Below are positions 47,301 through 54,545 of a stretch of 64,000 bases of DNA, in pieces. The DNA lies in the NCBI GenBank assembly GCA_946478525.1, contig CAMLCH010000002.1:104325-168324 (forward strand), written 5' to 3'. The first letter of the stretch is position 1; each line of letters opens with the position of its first letter. The notes beneath the pieces are model-generated. The model did no database searches, was not told where the DNA came from, and was given only the letters and a program-made list of their open reading frames with translations. This stretch comes from Snodgrassella alvi_G (GTDB lineage: Bacteria; Pseudomonadota; Gammaproteobacteria; Burkholderiales; Neisseriaceae). Position numbers and translations under genes: made by a program.

Positions 47301-47902
47301 TGATCGCTCGTCTAGCGCAAAAAGCGCGTGCTGCTGGAATTCACTTAATTCTGGCTACTCAACGTCCTAGTGTAGATGTTATCACCGGCCTGATTAAAGC
47401 AAATATTCCTACCCGTATTGCATTTCAAGTATCCAGTAAAGTCGACAGTCGCACTATTCTTGATCAAATGGGCGCAGAAAATCTGCTGGGTCAAGGTGAT
47501 ATGTTATTTTTGCCTCCAGGAACAGCGTATCCTGAAAGGGTACATGGTGCATTTGTTGCTGATGAGGAAGTGCATCGGGTCGTCAATTATCTAAAACAAT
47601 TTGGTGAGCCGCAGTACATTGATGATATTTTAACCGCAGGGGTAGGAGAAGAGGATTTATTTAGCAATGCTTCTTCCCGCAACGTAGATGATGATCAGGA
47701 TCCTTTATATGATGATGCTGTAGCATTGGTAGTGAAAACAAGAAAAGCCAGCATCTCATCTGTGCAGCGTCATCTGCGTATCGGTTATAACCGTGCTGCC
47801 AGACTGGTTGAACAGATGGAGGCCGAAGGAGTGGTTTCCGCACCGGAAGGAAATGGTAATCGTACCGTTTTGGCACCACAAAATAATCATCTGGATGGTT
47901 AA
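44345..47902 (+). CDS. FtsK/SpoIIIE-type DNA translocase, long-linker paralogue
   Basis: A second FtsK-type pump, 1185 aa. Only one short membrane segment is visible (residues about 2-20), followed by a Gln/Asn/Ser/Thr-rich, low-complexity linker of about 680 residues. The motor is intact with Walker A AGTTGSGKSVG (about 844-854) and Walker B YIVVVVDEFADLMM. The gamma winged-helix (SISSVQRHLRIGYNRAARLVE) is present. Motor and gamma regions are close to the four-TM FtsK at 11768-14158, but E replaces L in the Walker B context (DEFADL versus DELADL) and the N-terminus is unrelated. Neisseriaceae often encode two FtsK-like proteins; division of labour is unclear. Confidence 0.9.
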   Translation: MLWIVLILIIACIAALFWWRSVQERRWQQEMTYLTRHENHSGENIHADKTQQLIPHQTDLTDDQISESLTQPQSADFKPSESVSADAKTDDNRFEAEKQISPSAYNPENNEVMDYTAEPALSTTAEVSPQITITEAAPLPPRVYTDVSYVQVNQLNSALQPSVEVGAHQYSAESLHHASLQQSHNQADNFTVKITEPNNVNVSVNMETSSKTDPSPSTVDRDLAVITLEEATRRITNPSQSEEEPYNHEQLEVVQLNWQQKQQAHKQKHPRQYVNEITVDDPMLARVRSQTKAEQEALLKQRALKNYDPEELERATQHSLGQALSSPSHLANVVMPRNFTLQHHNDKNIIDEEDIRFNLMRQRLARLRQNNTNRVKEDLSSIPVIAEEEVFSNLAKTDSPVNKPKFQRPVVRESVIPAAARIGEQQAVQVMVPASDTGTINPANDIALDRHVPLSTRFTPFRSIPEAHKPRVEVVRSETSQPEAAENNQINNFNHETNHVTTRNSSVATAKKFQETTTKAAYVHVAFPHPISTDEQQSENSRDQNVYSSNVSTNGIDDSYTGAEEHDIHSSQATVNLSNPFQYIEEVNEVKAQPTKPIWYLADDENEILNAEIAVSAGQIAQQLQQNQNLRADLRTNQSLDTSLPDNFTVPDNNHLTKNRLQPQLQSHNANHPPAISVNTYQPSALHLIATLPSLELLLPAHYDAAALQSEETLLENGITIEEKLAEFKVKVRVVDAFAGPVITRYEIEPAQGVRGSQVVNLEKDLARSLGFSAIRIVETIPGKTYMGIELPNPKRQVIRLSEILTAPVFQQSHSKLTLALGQGITGQPIVTDLAKAPHLLVAGTTGSGKSVGVNAMILSLLFKATPEDVRLIMIDPKMLELSIYEGIPHLLAPVVTDMKLAANALTWCVNEMEKRYRLMSHIGVRNLAGFNQKVAEMAAVGRKLVNPFSLNPNDPEPLEKLPYIVVVVDEFADLMMTAGKKIEELIARLAQKARAAGIHLILATQRPSVDVITGLIKANIPTRIAFQVSSKVDSRTILDQMGAENLLGQGDMLFLPPGTAYPERVHGAFVADEEVHRVVNYLKQFGEPQYIDDILTAGVGEEDLFSNASSRNVDDDQDPLYDDAVALVVKTRKASISSVQRHLRIGYNRAARLVEQMEAEGVVSAPEGNGNRTVLAPQNNHLDG

Positions 47903-48255
47903 ATTAAATAAATTAAAGATTAATCATTGATTTTAAATCTGATACCAGTATTAATCCCGTTAAATATTCACTGATTCGTGAAATGATTTAACGGGATTAA
48001 TTGTATATAGATAAATCGCAAATTTAATCAATCATATAAATAATTAATCTTTCTTTATAAATAATCTCATTTATTTGGTAATAATAAAGAATTCTAGTGA
48101 AAACCTACAATTTAATTCCTAATTTTTAATAAAAGTAATCTATTGTTTTTAAAGATAAAATAACATTCTTCCTGTCATTTTAGCCTTAATATGGCAACTG
48201 TAATTACATAATTTATAGCAACTTTTTACAGGATAAAATTACAGGAGAGTAACTA
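47903..48255. other. intergenic region with a large hairpin after the second ftsK
   Basis: A perfect 15-bp stem TTAATCCCGTTAAAT / ATTTAACGGGATTAA (47951-47965, 47986-48000) encloses a smaller TTCAC/GTGAA stem, then TTGT. It is probably the ftsK2 terminator. The rest is AT-rich leader of the DUF805 gene. Confidence 0.65.
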
Positions 48256-48633
48256 ATGATTGAATCCTACAAACGATTCTGGCATAACATTCTGAATTTT
48301 TCAGGAACCTCTAACCGTGCTGATTATTGGTGGCCGATCGTGCTTAACTATATTCTTGGAATGATTTTATTATTTGCTGTTGAAAAAATGCTGGGACATC
48401 CGATTAATGATATTTATACATGGGGCGACTGGACAATTAATTTTGTTGCGCTGGTAATCGGTTTTGTTGTATGGATAGCGACTTTGTCACTTCAGTTCAG
48501 ACGGCTGCATGACACTAACCATTCTGCATGGTGGATTCTGATCACTCTTGTACCGGTCATCGGACAAATCTGGTTTATCATACTGATGCTATTGCCAGGT
48601 AAGCCAAACCGTTTTGAGCAAAGGTTATTCTAG
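48256..48633 (+). CDS. DUF805 membrane protein
   Basis: A 125-aa inner-membrane protein of the DUF805 family. The hallmark N-terminal FSGTSNRADYWWPIVLNYI is followed by three to four membrane segments and the conserved loop LQFRRLHDTNHSAWWILITLVPVIGQIWFIILMLLPG. Function of the family is unknown. AGGAG lies 9 bases before the ATG. A short frame MENNKELKLIV follows at 48653-48688 with its own GGAG; it may be a remnant. Confidence 0.88.
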   Translation: MIESYKRFWHNILNFSGTSNRADYWWPIVLNYILGMILLFAVEKMLGHPINDIYTWGDWTINFVALVIGFVVWIATLSLQFRRLHDTNHSAWWILITLVPVIGQIWFIILMLLPGKPNRFEQRLF

Positions 48634-48862
48634 TATTTTGTGGAGATTCCGTATGGAAAATAATAAAGAATTAAAACTAATAGTTTAGTTTTATCTTTAT
48701 TTAGTTAGTGGCTTATTTATATATATTATGATGATAAAAATAAGCCACTAATTGAAAAATTTATTGCCATTGTAAAAATGTCAACGATACATTTTCATTT
48801 TGAATTATAAGAAGATAACAACAAGATTGGCAGGGTGAAATAAATAATTACATTTTTCTTAT
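48634..48862. other. intergenic hairpins after the DUF805 gene
   Basis: Two consecutive hairpins: AAAACTAA / TTAGTTTT (48673-48692) and a 14-bp stem TTAGTGGCTTATTT / AAATAAGCCACTAA (48705-48718, 48738-48751). One or both probably terminate the DUF805 transcript. The tandem duplication begins just to the right. Confidence 0.6.
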
Positions 48863-48992
48863 ATTTTCATTTAAATTTTAATTTGAAAAATATCTAATTT
48901 ATTTTAAAGATTTATGATGAAAATCATATATCTATTTTAAAATATATGATTTTCCTTAAAAGATATGTAACTAATAATAATATCTCATTTAT

Positions 48993-49334
48993 TTACTTGT
49001 ATGAAACACTTCTTGATATTAAATAGATATCAACACCACTCATTGAACATTCTTCATAAGAAGCATCATTATTAGTAATGGTTTCATAACTATTTCCTAT
49101 TGAATCATAAAAAATAAAGTGATAGATTTGGGTATATAAGCCTTTTGCTTTTTTCTCAGATGCTAATAATGTTATCTTAGTTTTAGGTTTATTTAAATTT
49201 TCGATAGCAACTATACCAGCATTTTGTAACCAGACTTCACTCATTTTCATTGGCCAGGAATGGCAATCAGGCCCTTTAGCAAAGCTTAATATAGGCAAGA
49301 CTGCTAATAGTGTTACTAGGAAAAATTTTTTCAC
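48993..49334 (-). CDS. predicted periplasmic immunity protein, copy 2
   Basis: A 113-aa exported protein with a signal peptide ending LPILSFA before KGPDC, then a small domain. It is the diverged tandem copy of the gene at 49580-49921. The stretch from KTKITLLASEK to QIYHFIFYD is identical between copies, whereas residues about 25-55 differ strongly (for example DSWPMNISEGWLK versus HSWPMKMSEVWLQ). GTG start with AAGGA upstream. As the second copy next to a peptidoglycan-targeting toxin, it is inferred to be an immunity protein, possibly with altered specificity. I know no family name. Confidence 0.75.
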   Translation of the reverse strand: MKKFFLVTLLAVLPILSFAKGPDCHSWPMKMSEVWLQNAGIVAIENLNKPKTKITLLASEKKAKGLYTQIYHFIFYDSIGNSYETITNNDASYEECSMSGVDIYLISRSVSYK

Positions 49335-49360
49335 TTTTCTTCATCCTTAGATTTTATCTA

Positions 49361-49435
49361 TTATGCTATTACTTCTAGAATTTTATCACCGCTGTTCCAC
49401 ATATCTTTTCGATACTTTTTATCTAGAATTATACA
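49361..49435 (-). pseudogene. 3' remnant of the toxin gene between the immunity copies
   Basis: The last 23 codons of the toxin gene, ending KYRKDMWNSGDKILEVIA and stop, are preserved in frame here with only a YT to DK change, preceded at once by a stop. It is a leftover of the duplication event and shows that the toxin-immunity junction was inside the duplicated unit. Confidence 0.85.
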
Positions 49436-49449
49436 TTACATCTTGCTGA

Positions 49450-50022
49450 TATATTTCATTTAAGTTTTAGTTTGTAAACATCTAATTTATTTTAAAATTT
49501 ATGATGAAAATCATATATCTATTTTAAAATATATGATTTTCCTTAAAAGATATCTAACTAATGATAACATCTCATTTATTTACTTGTTTGAAACACTTTT
49601 TGATATTAAATAGATATCAACACCACTCTCTGAACATTCTTTATAAGAAGCATCATTATTAGTAATGATTTCATAAGTATTACCTATTGTATCATAAAAA
49701 ATAAAGTGATAAATCTGGGTATATAAACCTTTTGCTTTTTTCTCAGATGCTAATAATGTTATCTTAGTTTTAGATTCATCTAAATTTATGATATCAACTA
49801 TACCAGCATTTTTTAACCAGCCCTCACTTATATTCATTGGCCATGAATCACAATCAGGCCCTTTAGCAAAGCTTAATATAGGTAAGACTGCTAATAGTGT
49901 TACTAGTAAAAGTTTTTTCACTTTTCTTCATCCTTAGATTTTATCTATTATGCTATTACTTCTAGAATTTTATCACCGCTGTTCCACATATCTTTTCGAT
50001 ACTTTGTATATAGAATTATACA
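49450..50022. repeat. tandem duplication unit 2 (proximal copy)
   Basis: Copy overlapping the intact toxin gene's 3' end and the first immunity gene; see the distal unit at 48863-49435. The 14 bases between the units are not part of the repeat. Confidence 0.9.
49580..49921 (-). CDS. predicted periplasmic immunity protein, copy 1
   Basis: A 113-aa protein with a clear type I signal peptide (KKLLLVTLLAVLPILSFA) and a mature part with four Cys-containing or charged short motifs (GPDCDSW, YKECSESGVDIYL). It starts with GTG 26 bases after the toxin stop on the same strand, with AAGGA upstream. Export fits a toxin that acts on peptidoglycan in the periplasm. In Salmonella the Tlde1 effector is likewise paired with a small periplasmic Tldi1 immunity protein; sequence similarity to Tldi1 is not obvious to me, so the role rests on position and export. 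Confidence 0.78.
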   Translation of the reverse strand: MKKLLLVTLLAVLPILSFAKGPDCDSWPMNISEGWLKNAGIVDIINLDESKTKITLLASEKKAKGLYTQIYHFIFYDTIGNTYEIITNNDASYKECSESGVDIYLISKSVSNK

Positions 50023-50316
50023 ACCATGAGAAGCCATACCGGGATGCTTTTTACTATCACCATGAATTAAAAAACCGGATCTACCACACATATTATTACT
50101 TGGATCAGGTGCTAACCTGATTACATATTCACCACAGCTTCGATGCTTCAAGAGAAGCTCTTTCATAATATATTTACCTCTGGGCAGAGGACCAACATTA
50201 CTCACACATTGCATTGAAGGGTTAAATTTCCCTTTACCAAAACCTGCATACCCAGTACCAATAAACACACCATTATGTTTCAATTCACCATTATTTTGTG
50301 CATAAGTCCAAGTCAT
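49948..50316 (-). CDS. Tlde1-like L,D-transpeptidase toxin (DUF2778 family)
   Basis: A 122-aa protein of the DUF2778 / Tlde1 type, L,D-transpeptidase-like enzymes that cut or exchange D-amino acids in peptidoglycan and serve as type VI secretion effectors. It has TWTYAQNNGELKHNG at the start, GPLPRGKYIM, and the active-site pattern IHGD...SHGCIIL with His85, His97 and Cys99. There is no signal peptide, as expected for a secreted effector. AAGGAG lies 10 bases before the ATG. Immunity candidates follow at once. No type VI structural, PAAR or VgrG gene lies in the window, so delivery must be by an apparatus encoded elsewhere. Confidence 0.82.
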   Translation of the reverse strand: MTWTYAQNNGELKHNGVFIGTGYAGFGKGKFNPSMQCVSNVGPLPRGKYIMKELLLKHRSCGEYVIRLAPDPSNNMCGRSGFLIHGDSKKHPGMASHGCIILYTKYRKDMWNSGDKILEVIA

Positions 50317-50519
50317 AGCAATCCACTCCTTTTTATAGTTAATAAAAAAATCTAAAATAGATTAAAATAAGTTATTCTATTATTTAAATTGTTAAATATA
50401 TTAAAAAATTGTAAATATATTATATATTTTATTGGCAAAGATATCAAATTTTATATGAATATCAAATCTGTATTTCGACTTTTGCGTTATAGTGCTGCCT
50501 GTTTTCTGATTGGGGTGTT

Positions 50520-52451
50520 ATGAAAAATCTGTGGCAAAAGTTTGATCGGTCGTTTTTACGCGGACAGAAGTTATCAAAAGTACTGGTTGTGCTGATTGCT
50601 GTATGGCTGTTTCTGGCCACCAGTCTGGTAGGGTTGTCGCTGAATACCTCATGGCGGCTGGAAGAGCTGGGAATGGCAATCAATGAAGCCGGTAGTCTGC
50701 GCAAACGGGTGTTTTATATGGTACTGGTCACGAAAACACCGGGTGCAGAGCAGCAGTTTGCGGATGAAAAGCGTCAATTTAAGGAAATACTTGGTCATTT
50801 ATATGAATTGCATGATACCGGTGTTATGAACGGACAGCGCCATAAACAGTTATTAACTCAAGTTCAGGAAATTGAGGAGCAGTTGCAGGATTTTCTTGCT
50901 GACCGTGAAGCTTATTTACAGGGCAGACTAAGCGGAGAAGCTTTCCTTGCTCAGGCCAGAGAATTCACTGCGGTAATTGATCGGCTGGTTTTGCTTATTG
51001 AGCAAGATAATACGCACAATATCAGACTGTTGCGCTGGCTACAGGCGCTAGTATTAATGATGGCTGTACTATCTGCGATTGTGTCTTTGCTGTTACTGCA
51101 TCATCTGGTTATTTCGCCACTGTTACGTCTGAATCAGGGGATCAGTCAGATTGGTAAGGGTTATTTTGATACACGCCTGAAAGTGGGTACGGCCAATGAG
51201 TTCGGGCAGGTAGCACAGGGTTTTAATCTGATGGCCGCCAAGTTGTATGAAGTATATGACACGCTGGAAAACCGGGTAGCTGAGCAAACGCAGGCAGTGG
51301 TTAAGCGTAATCGTGAGCTGGCGGTATTATATGCTATGACCTCATTGTTTCAGGAACAGCATGATCTGACGGTGCTGGTACAAATATTTATGCATAAAAT
51401 GAAGGCGTTTAGTGGTGCGGATGCCTGTGTGGTGCAGTTAAAAAATCGCCATTCACAGATGCTCGAAGTAGCCGGTTCGGACGGGCTGACAGAGGAGCAG
51501 GTAGATATGTTCCGTGATTATCGCTGTGATGGCGGGCGCTGTGTGCGGTTGCATCAGTCTGTGGTTAATTACAATAATCAACCACTGGTCATTCATGAGG
51601 AAAATAATCATTGCTGTCAGATGCAACAGGTTCTGCCGTTTTGTCTGACATTTGCAGTGAAATCAGTAGATGATGAAATCGGTATGCTGCACTTGTTTGC
51701 ATTGAAGCCATTTGCACTGAGTGAAGAAAATCAACGTCTGATTTCAACTGTTTGCAGCCAGTTCGGAATAGCGATTGAAAGTATGCGCCTGAATGAACTG
51801 GATAAGCAGATGGCGATACTGGAAGAGCGTAACCTGATGGCGCAAGGATTGCATGACAGTATCGCGCAGTCGCTTTCATTTATGAATATGCAGATACAGG
51901 TACTGGAAAAATCTCTTGCAGAGCAGAAACAAGAGCAGGCTAAACAGACTCTGGATTTTATTCATGAGGGTATTCAGCAATGCTATGATGATGTACGCGA
52001 ATTATTGTCAAATTTCCGGGTACGTCTGGTTTCAGAAGGGCTAATCAGTTCGTTGCAGGAGGTGATGAAAAGATTTGAACAACAAACAGATATTGTTGCA
52101 GACTGGTCGGTAGAAGGCGATGTGTATGAGGTAGAGTCGGATGTACAATTGCAGGTAGTGTTCATTGTGCAGGAAGCATTATCAAATGTACGTAAACATG
52201 CGCATGCTGATGCTGTGCGGGTGAAGCTGGTATATCTGGCTGATCGCCTGAATCTCTGTATTGAAGATAACGGAATAGGTTTTGCCGAGGATACGCTGAT
52301 TCAGAAGGGGCTGCACGGGCATGTGGGTGTACATATCATGAAAGAACGAGCCGGCAAAATTAATGGAGAATTAAAAATATTTGCACGTGAAAATAACGGG
52401 GTATGTGTGGAGTTGATGGTGCCGCGTCAGTATATTCATGCGCAGGAATAA
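50520..52451 (+). CDS. narX: nitrate/nitrite sensor histidine kinase NarX
   Basis: Membrane sensor of nitrate and nitrite that phosphorylates NarL. It is 643 aa. TM1 (about 18-42) precedes the periplasmic domain with the P-box INEAGSLRKRVFYM (about 54-67); TM2 lies at about 175-198. A HAMP domain, a GAF-like domain with several Cys (CDGGRC, HCCQ, FC) follow. The phospho-acceptor is in QGLHDSIAQSL (about His446) and the ATPase has EALSNVRKHAHA and DNGIGF. Codon use is richer in CTG than in the genes to the left. It is 68 bases upstream-coupled to narL (17-base gap). Confidence 0.95.
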   Translation: MKNLWQKFDRSFLRGQKLSKVLVVLIAVWLFLATSLVGLSLNTSWRLEELGMAINEAGSLRKRVFYMVLVTKTPGAEQQFADEKRQFKEILGHLYELHDTGVMNGQRHKQLLTQVQEIEEQLQDFLADREAYLQGRLSGEAFLAQAREFTAVIDRLVLLIEQDNTHNIRLLRWLQALVLMMAVLSAIVSLLLLHHLVISPLLRLNQGISQIGKGYFDTRLKVGTANEFGQVAQGFNLMAAKLYEVYDTLENRVAEQTQAVVKRNRELAVLYAMTSLFQEQHDLTVLVQIFMHKMKAFSGADACVVQLKNRHSQMLEVAGSDGLTEEQVDMFRDYRCDGGRCVRLHQSVVNYNNQPLVIHEENNHCCQMQQVLPFCLTFAVKSVDDEIGMLHLFALKPFALSEENQRLISTVCSQFGIAIESMRLNELDKQMAILEERNLMAQGLHDSIAQSLSFMNMQIQVLEKSLAEQKQEQAKQTLDFIHEGIQQCYDDVRELLSNFRVRLVSEGLISSLQEVMKRFEQQTDIVADWSVEGDVYEVESDVQLQVVFIVQEALSNVRKHAHADAVRVKLVYLADRLNLCIEDNGIGFAEDTLIQKGLHGHVGVHIMKERAGKINGELKIFARENNGVCVELMVPRQYIHAQE

Positions 52452-52467
52452 TTTTGGGAATTTAATA

Positions 52468-53121
52468 ATGCTTAATGAAAACAAGTACCGGATTCTGATT
52501 GTCGATGATCACACTTTGTTTCGGCGTGGTTTGCGTGCACTGATTGATAGTTGTGAGCGTTTTGAGGTGGTGGGTGAGGCCACAGACGGGCTTGAAGGGG
52601 TAAAAATGCAGCAACAGCTTCAGCCGGATGCTGTACTCCTTGATCTGGATATGCCGGTAATGAGAGGACTTGAAGCACTACCGCAGATGATAAATCATAA
52701 TCCGCAGCAGGTGGTGCTAATGCTGACAGTATCTGAAGACGGTAGTGATTTACTCGAATGTATGCGGCTGGGCGCCCGCGGATATCTGTTAAAAAATATT
52801 GATACAGAATTTTTGCTGGATAGTATTGAAAAAGCGATTAGCGGTGATAGTGTGTTATCGCCTGAAATGACAAGTAAGCTGGTAACAAGGTTGCGCAGGC
52901 AGGAACAGGCTGACGAAAAAATTACTGAACCACTGACCCCGCGCGAACGGGAAATTTTGCGCTGGTTGGCACGTGGGAATAGTAATAAGGTGATTGCGCG
53001 TAATCTGGATATAACTGAAAGCACTATAAAAGTGCATGTTCAGAATATTTTACGCAAATTAAATGTAGCCAGTAGGGTACAGGCTGCTATCTATGCCATT
53101 GAGCATGGTCTGGATAAATAA
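52468..53121 (+). CDS. narL: nitrate/nitrite response regulator NarL
   Basis: Response regulator of 217 aa. The receiver domain has the acidic pair DD (residues 13-14), phospho-acceptor Asp59 in AVLLDLDMP, the same number as E. coli NarL, and the conserved Lys in YLLKNI. The C-terminal LuxR-type HTH is LTPREREILRWLARGNSNKVIARNL...STIKVHVQNILRKL. The ATG at 52468 with GGGAA upstream is preferred over an in-frame codon at 52438 inside narX. It is expected to control the nar genes downstream. Confidence 0.95.
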   Translation: MLNENKYRILIVDDHTLFRRGLRALIDSCERFEVVGEATDGLEGVKMQQQLQPDAVLLDLDMPVMRGLEALPQMINHNPQQVVLMLTVSEDGSDLLECMRLGARGYLLKNIDTEFLLDSIEKAISGDSVLSPEMTSKLVTRLRRQEQADEKITEPLTPREREILRWLARGNSNKVIARNLDITESTIKVHVQNILRKLNVASRVQAAIYAIEHGLDK

Positions 53122-53170
53122 ACAAATGAGTTGAATATCGAATAATAGCTACTGAATATCAGAATTTGAT

Positions 53171-53203
53171 AAAGGCCTATTGAGTTTGTCAATAGGTCTT
53201 TTT
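53171..53203 (+). terminator. terminator after narXL
   Basis: Stem AGGCCTATTGA / TCAATAGGTCT with a short loop (about 53173-53199) and TTTTT. It separates the regulator pair from narK1. The 107 bases beyond it must hold the narK promoter; no good FNR or NarL site could be recognised there. Confidence 0.8.
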
Positions 53204-53310
53204 GCTTATTTGGCATTGTGCTTTCTGGTTAATGATTTTGCATCGGATGACTAATTGGATATGAAAAGGTGATTACGTACACTAAAGAGAATTATTAATG
53301 GGGGTACAGA

Positions 53311-54543
53311 ATGGATTCTGGTGTTAGAAAATCGGTAACAGTGCTTACTTCCAGCACGATTGCATTTATTGTCTGTTTCATGATCTGGATGGTGTTTGCC
53401 GTGTTGGGTGTGCCTATCAAAGAGCAATTACATTTGAATCAAACTGAATTTGGCTTACTTACAGCTATGCCAGTGTTATCTGGTTCCTTGATTCGAGTAC
53501 CTTTAGGTATCTGGGCTGACCGTTTTGGTGGCCGAATTGTGTTTTTCCTGTTAATGCTGGTTTGTGTACCGGCGGTATGGTTACTAGAATATGCCCATAC
53601 CTATACTCAGTTTCTATCTATCGCTTTATGGTTGGGTTTAGTAGGGGGGTCATTCTCAGTAGGTACGCCCTATGTTGCCAAATGGTTTCGAAAAGATCGT
53701 CAAGGTTTGGCAATGGGAATTTTCGGCGCCGGTAATGCTGGTGCGGCATTAAATAAATTTTTAGCACCGGCACTAATTGCAGCTTTTGGCTGGCAAGCAG
53801 TACCACGCGTTTATGCCGTAATATTGCTGATTATTACTATATTGTTCTGGTTTTTCAGCTATCCCGAACCTAAAGCAATAGCTGCTAAGCAAGCCACTCT
53901 GAAAGAACAATTACTGTTGATGAAAGATCCACAGGTACTTAAATATAGCCAGCTTTATTCTGTTGTGTTTGGTGGTTATGTCGGTATTTCATTGTGGATG
54001 GTAAGTTATTACGTTGGTGAATATCATTTTAAGCTAACTCAAGCAGCTTTATTGGCAGCTTGTTTTTCTTTACCCGGCGGTGTATTACGTGCGTTTGGTG
54101 GTTGGCTATCCGATAAGTATGGTGCCTATAAGGTTACCTGGATGGTAATGTGGGTGTGCTGGTTTGCCTTCTTTTTATTATCTTATCCGCAAACTCAAAT
54201 GTCGATTAGTACCGTAACAGGTCATCTTGACATGTATATTGGCTTAAATGCGACGTTATTTACCATATTACTGTTTTTAGTGGGTGTGGCACTGGCAATT
54301 GGTAAGGCTTCCGTTTTTAAATTTATATCTGATGAGTTCCCAGAAGATATGGGTACTGTTTCTGGTGTAGTAGGTCTAGCCGGTGGTTTAGGTGGTTTCT
54401 TATTACCAATTATGTTTGGTGCTTTAGTCGATTTGACTGGCGTGCGTTCAACTTCGTTTATGTTGATGTTTGGTACGGTAAGTATCAGCTTAATTTGGAT
54501 GCATTTCTCTTTAAAAATCAAAAACCTTGATTTAGAAAAGTAA
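53311..54543 (+). CDS. narK: nitrate/nitrite transporter NarK1-type
   Basis: Major-facilitator transporter of the nitrate/nitrite porter family, 410 aa, 12 predicted membrane segments. The type-1 NarK features are GTPYVAKWFRKDRQGLAMGIFGAGNAGAAL with the nitrate signature and a second copy GVVGLAGGLGGFLLPIMFGALVDLTG. Arg residues in IRVPLG and LRAFGG are in the substrate positions. Type-1 proteins are generally taken as nitrate/proton symporters. It is 2 bases upstream of narK2. Codon use (TTA, TTG) is more AT-rich than that of narX, narL or narG. Confidence 0.93.
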   Translation: MDSGVRKSVTVLTSSTIAFIVCFMIWMVFAVLGVPIKEQLHLNQTEFGLLTAMPVLSGSLIRVPLGIWADRFGGRIVFFLLMLVCVPAVWLLEYAHTYTQFLSIALWLGLVGGSFSVGTPYVAKWFRKDRQGLAMGIFGAGNAGAALNKFLAPALIAAFGWQAVPRVYAVILLIITILFWFFSYPEPKAIAAKQATLKEQLLLMKDPQVLKYSQLYSVVFGGYVGISLWMVSYYVGEYHFKLTQAALLAACFSLPGGVLRAFGGWLSDKYGAYKVTWMVMWVCWFAFFLLSYPQTQMSISTVTGHLDMYIGLNATLFTILLFLVGVALAIGKASVFKFISDEFPEDMGTVSGVVGLAGGLGGFLLPIMFGALVDLTGVRSTSFMLMFGTVSISLIWMHFSLKIKNLDLEK

Positions 54544-54545
54544 TA

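Larger units (their letters stand above)
48863..49435. repeat. tandem duplication unit 1 (distal copy)
   Basis: Matches unit 2 at 49450-50022 with a constant offset of 587 bases. It contains downstream non-coding DNA, an immunity gene copy and the last 23 codons of the toxin gene. Non-coding parts are about as similar as coding parts. Confidence 0.9.

Noticed and set aside
53236..53275. Weak FNR-like sequences (TTGCATCGGATGAC, TTGGATATGAAAA) upstream of narK1
   Set aside because: Too many mismatches to the FNR consensus; no convincing promoter spacing.
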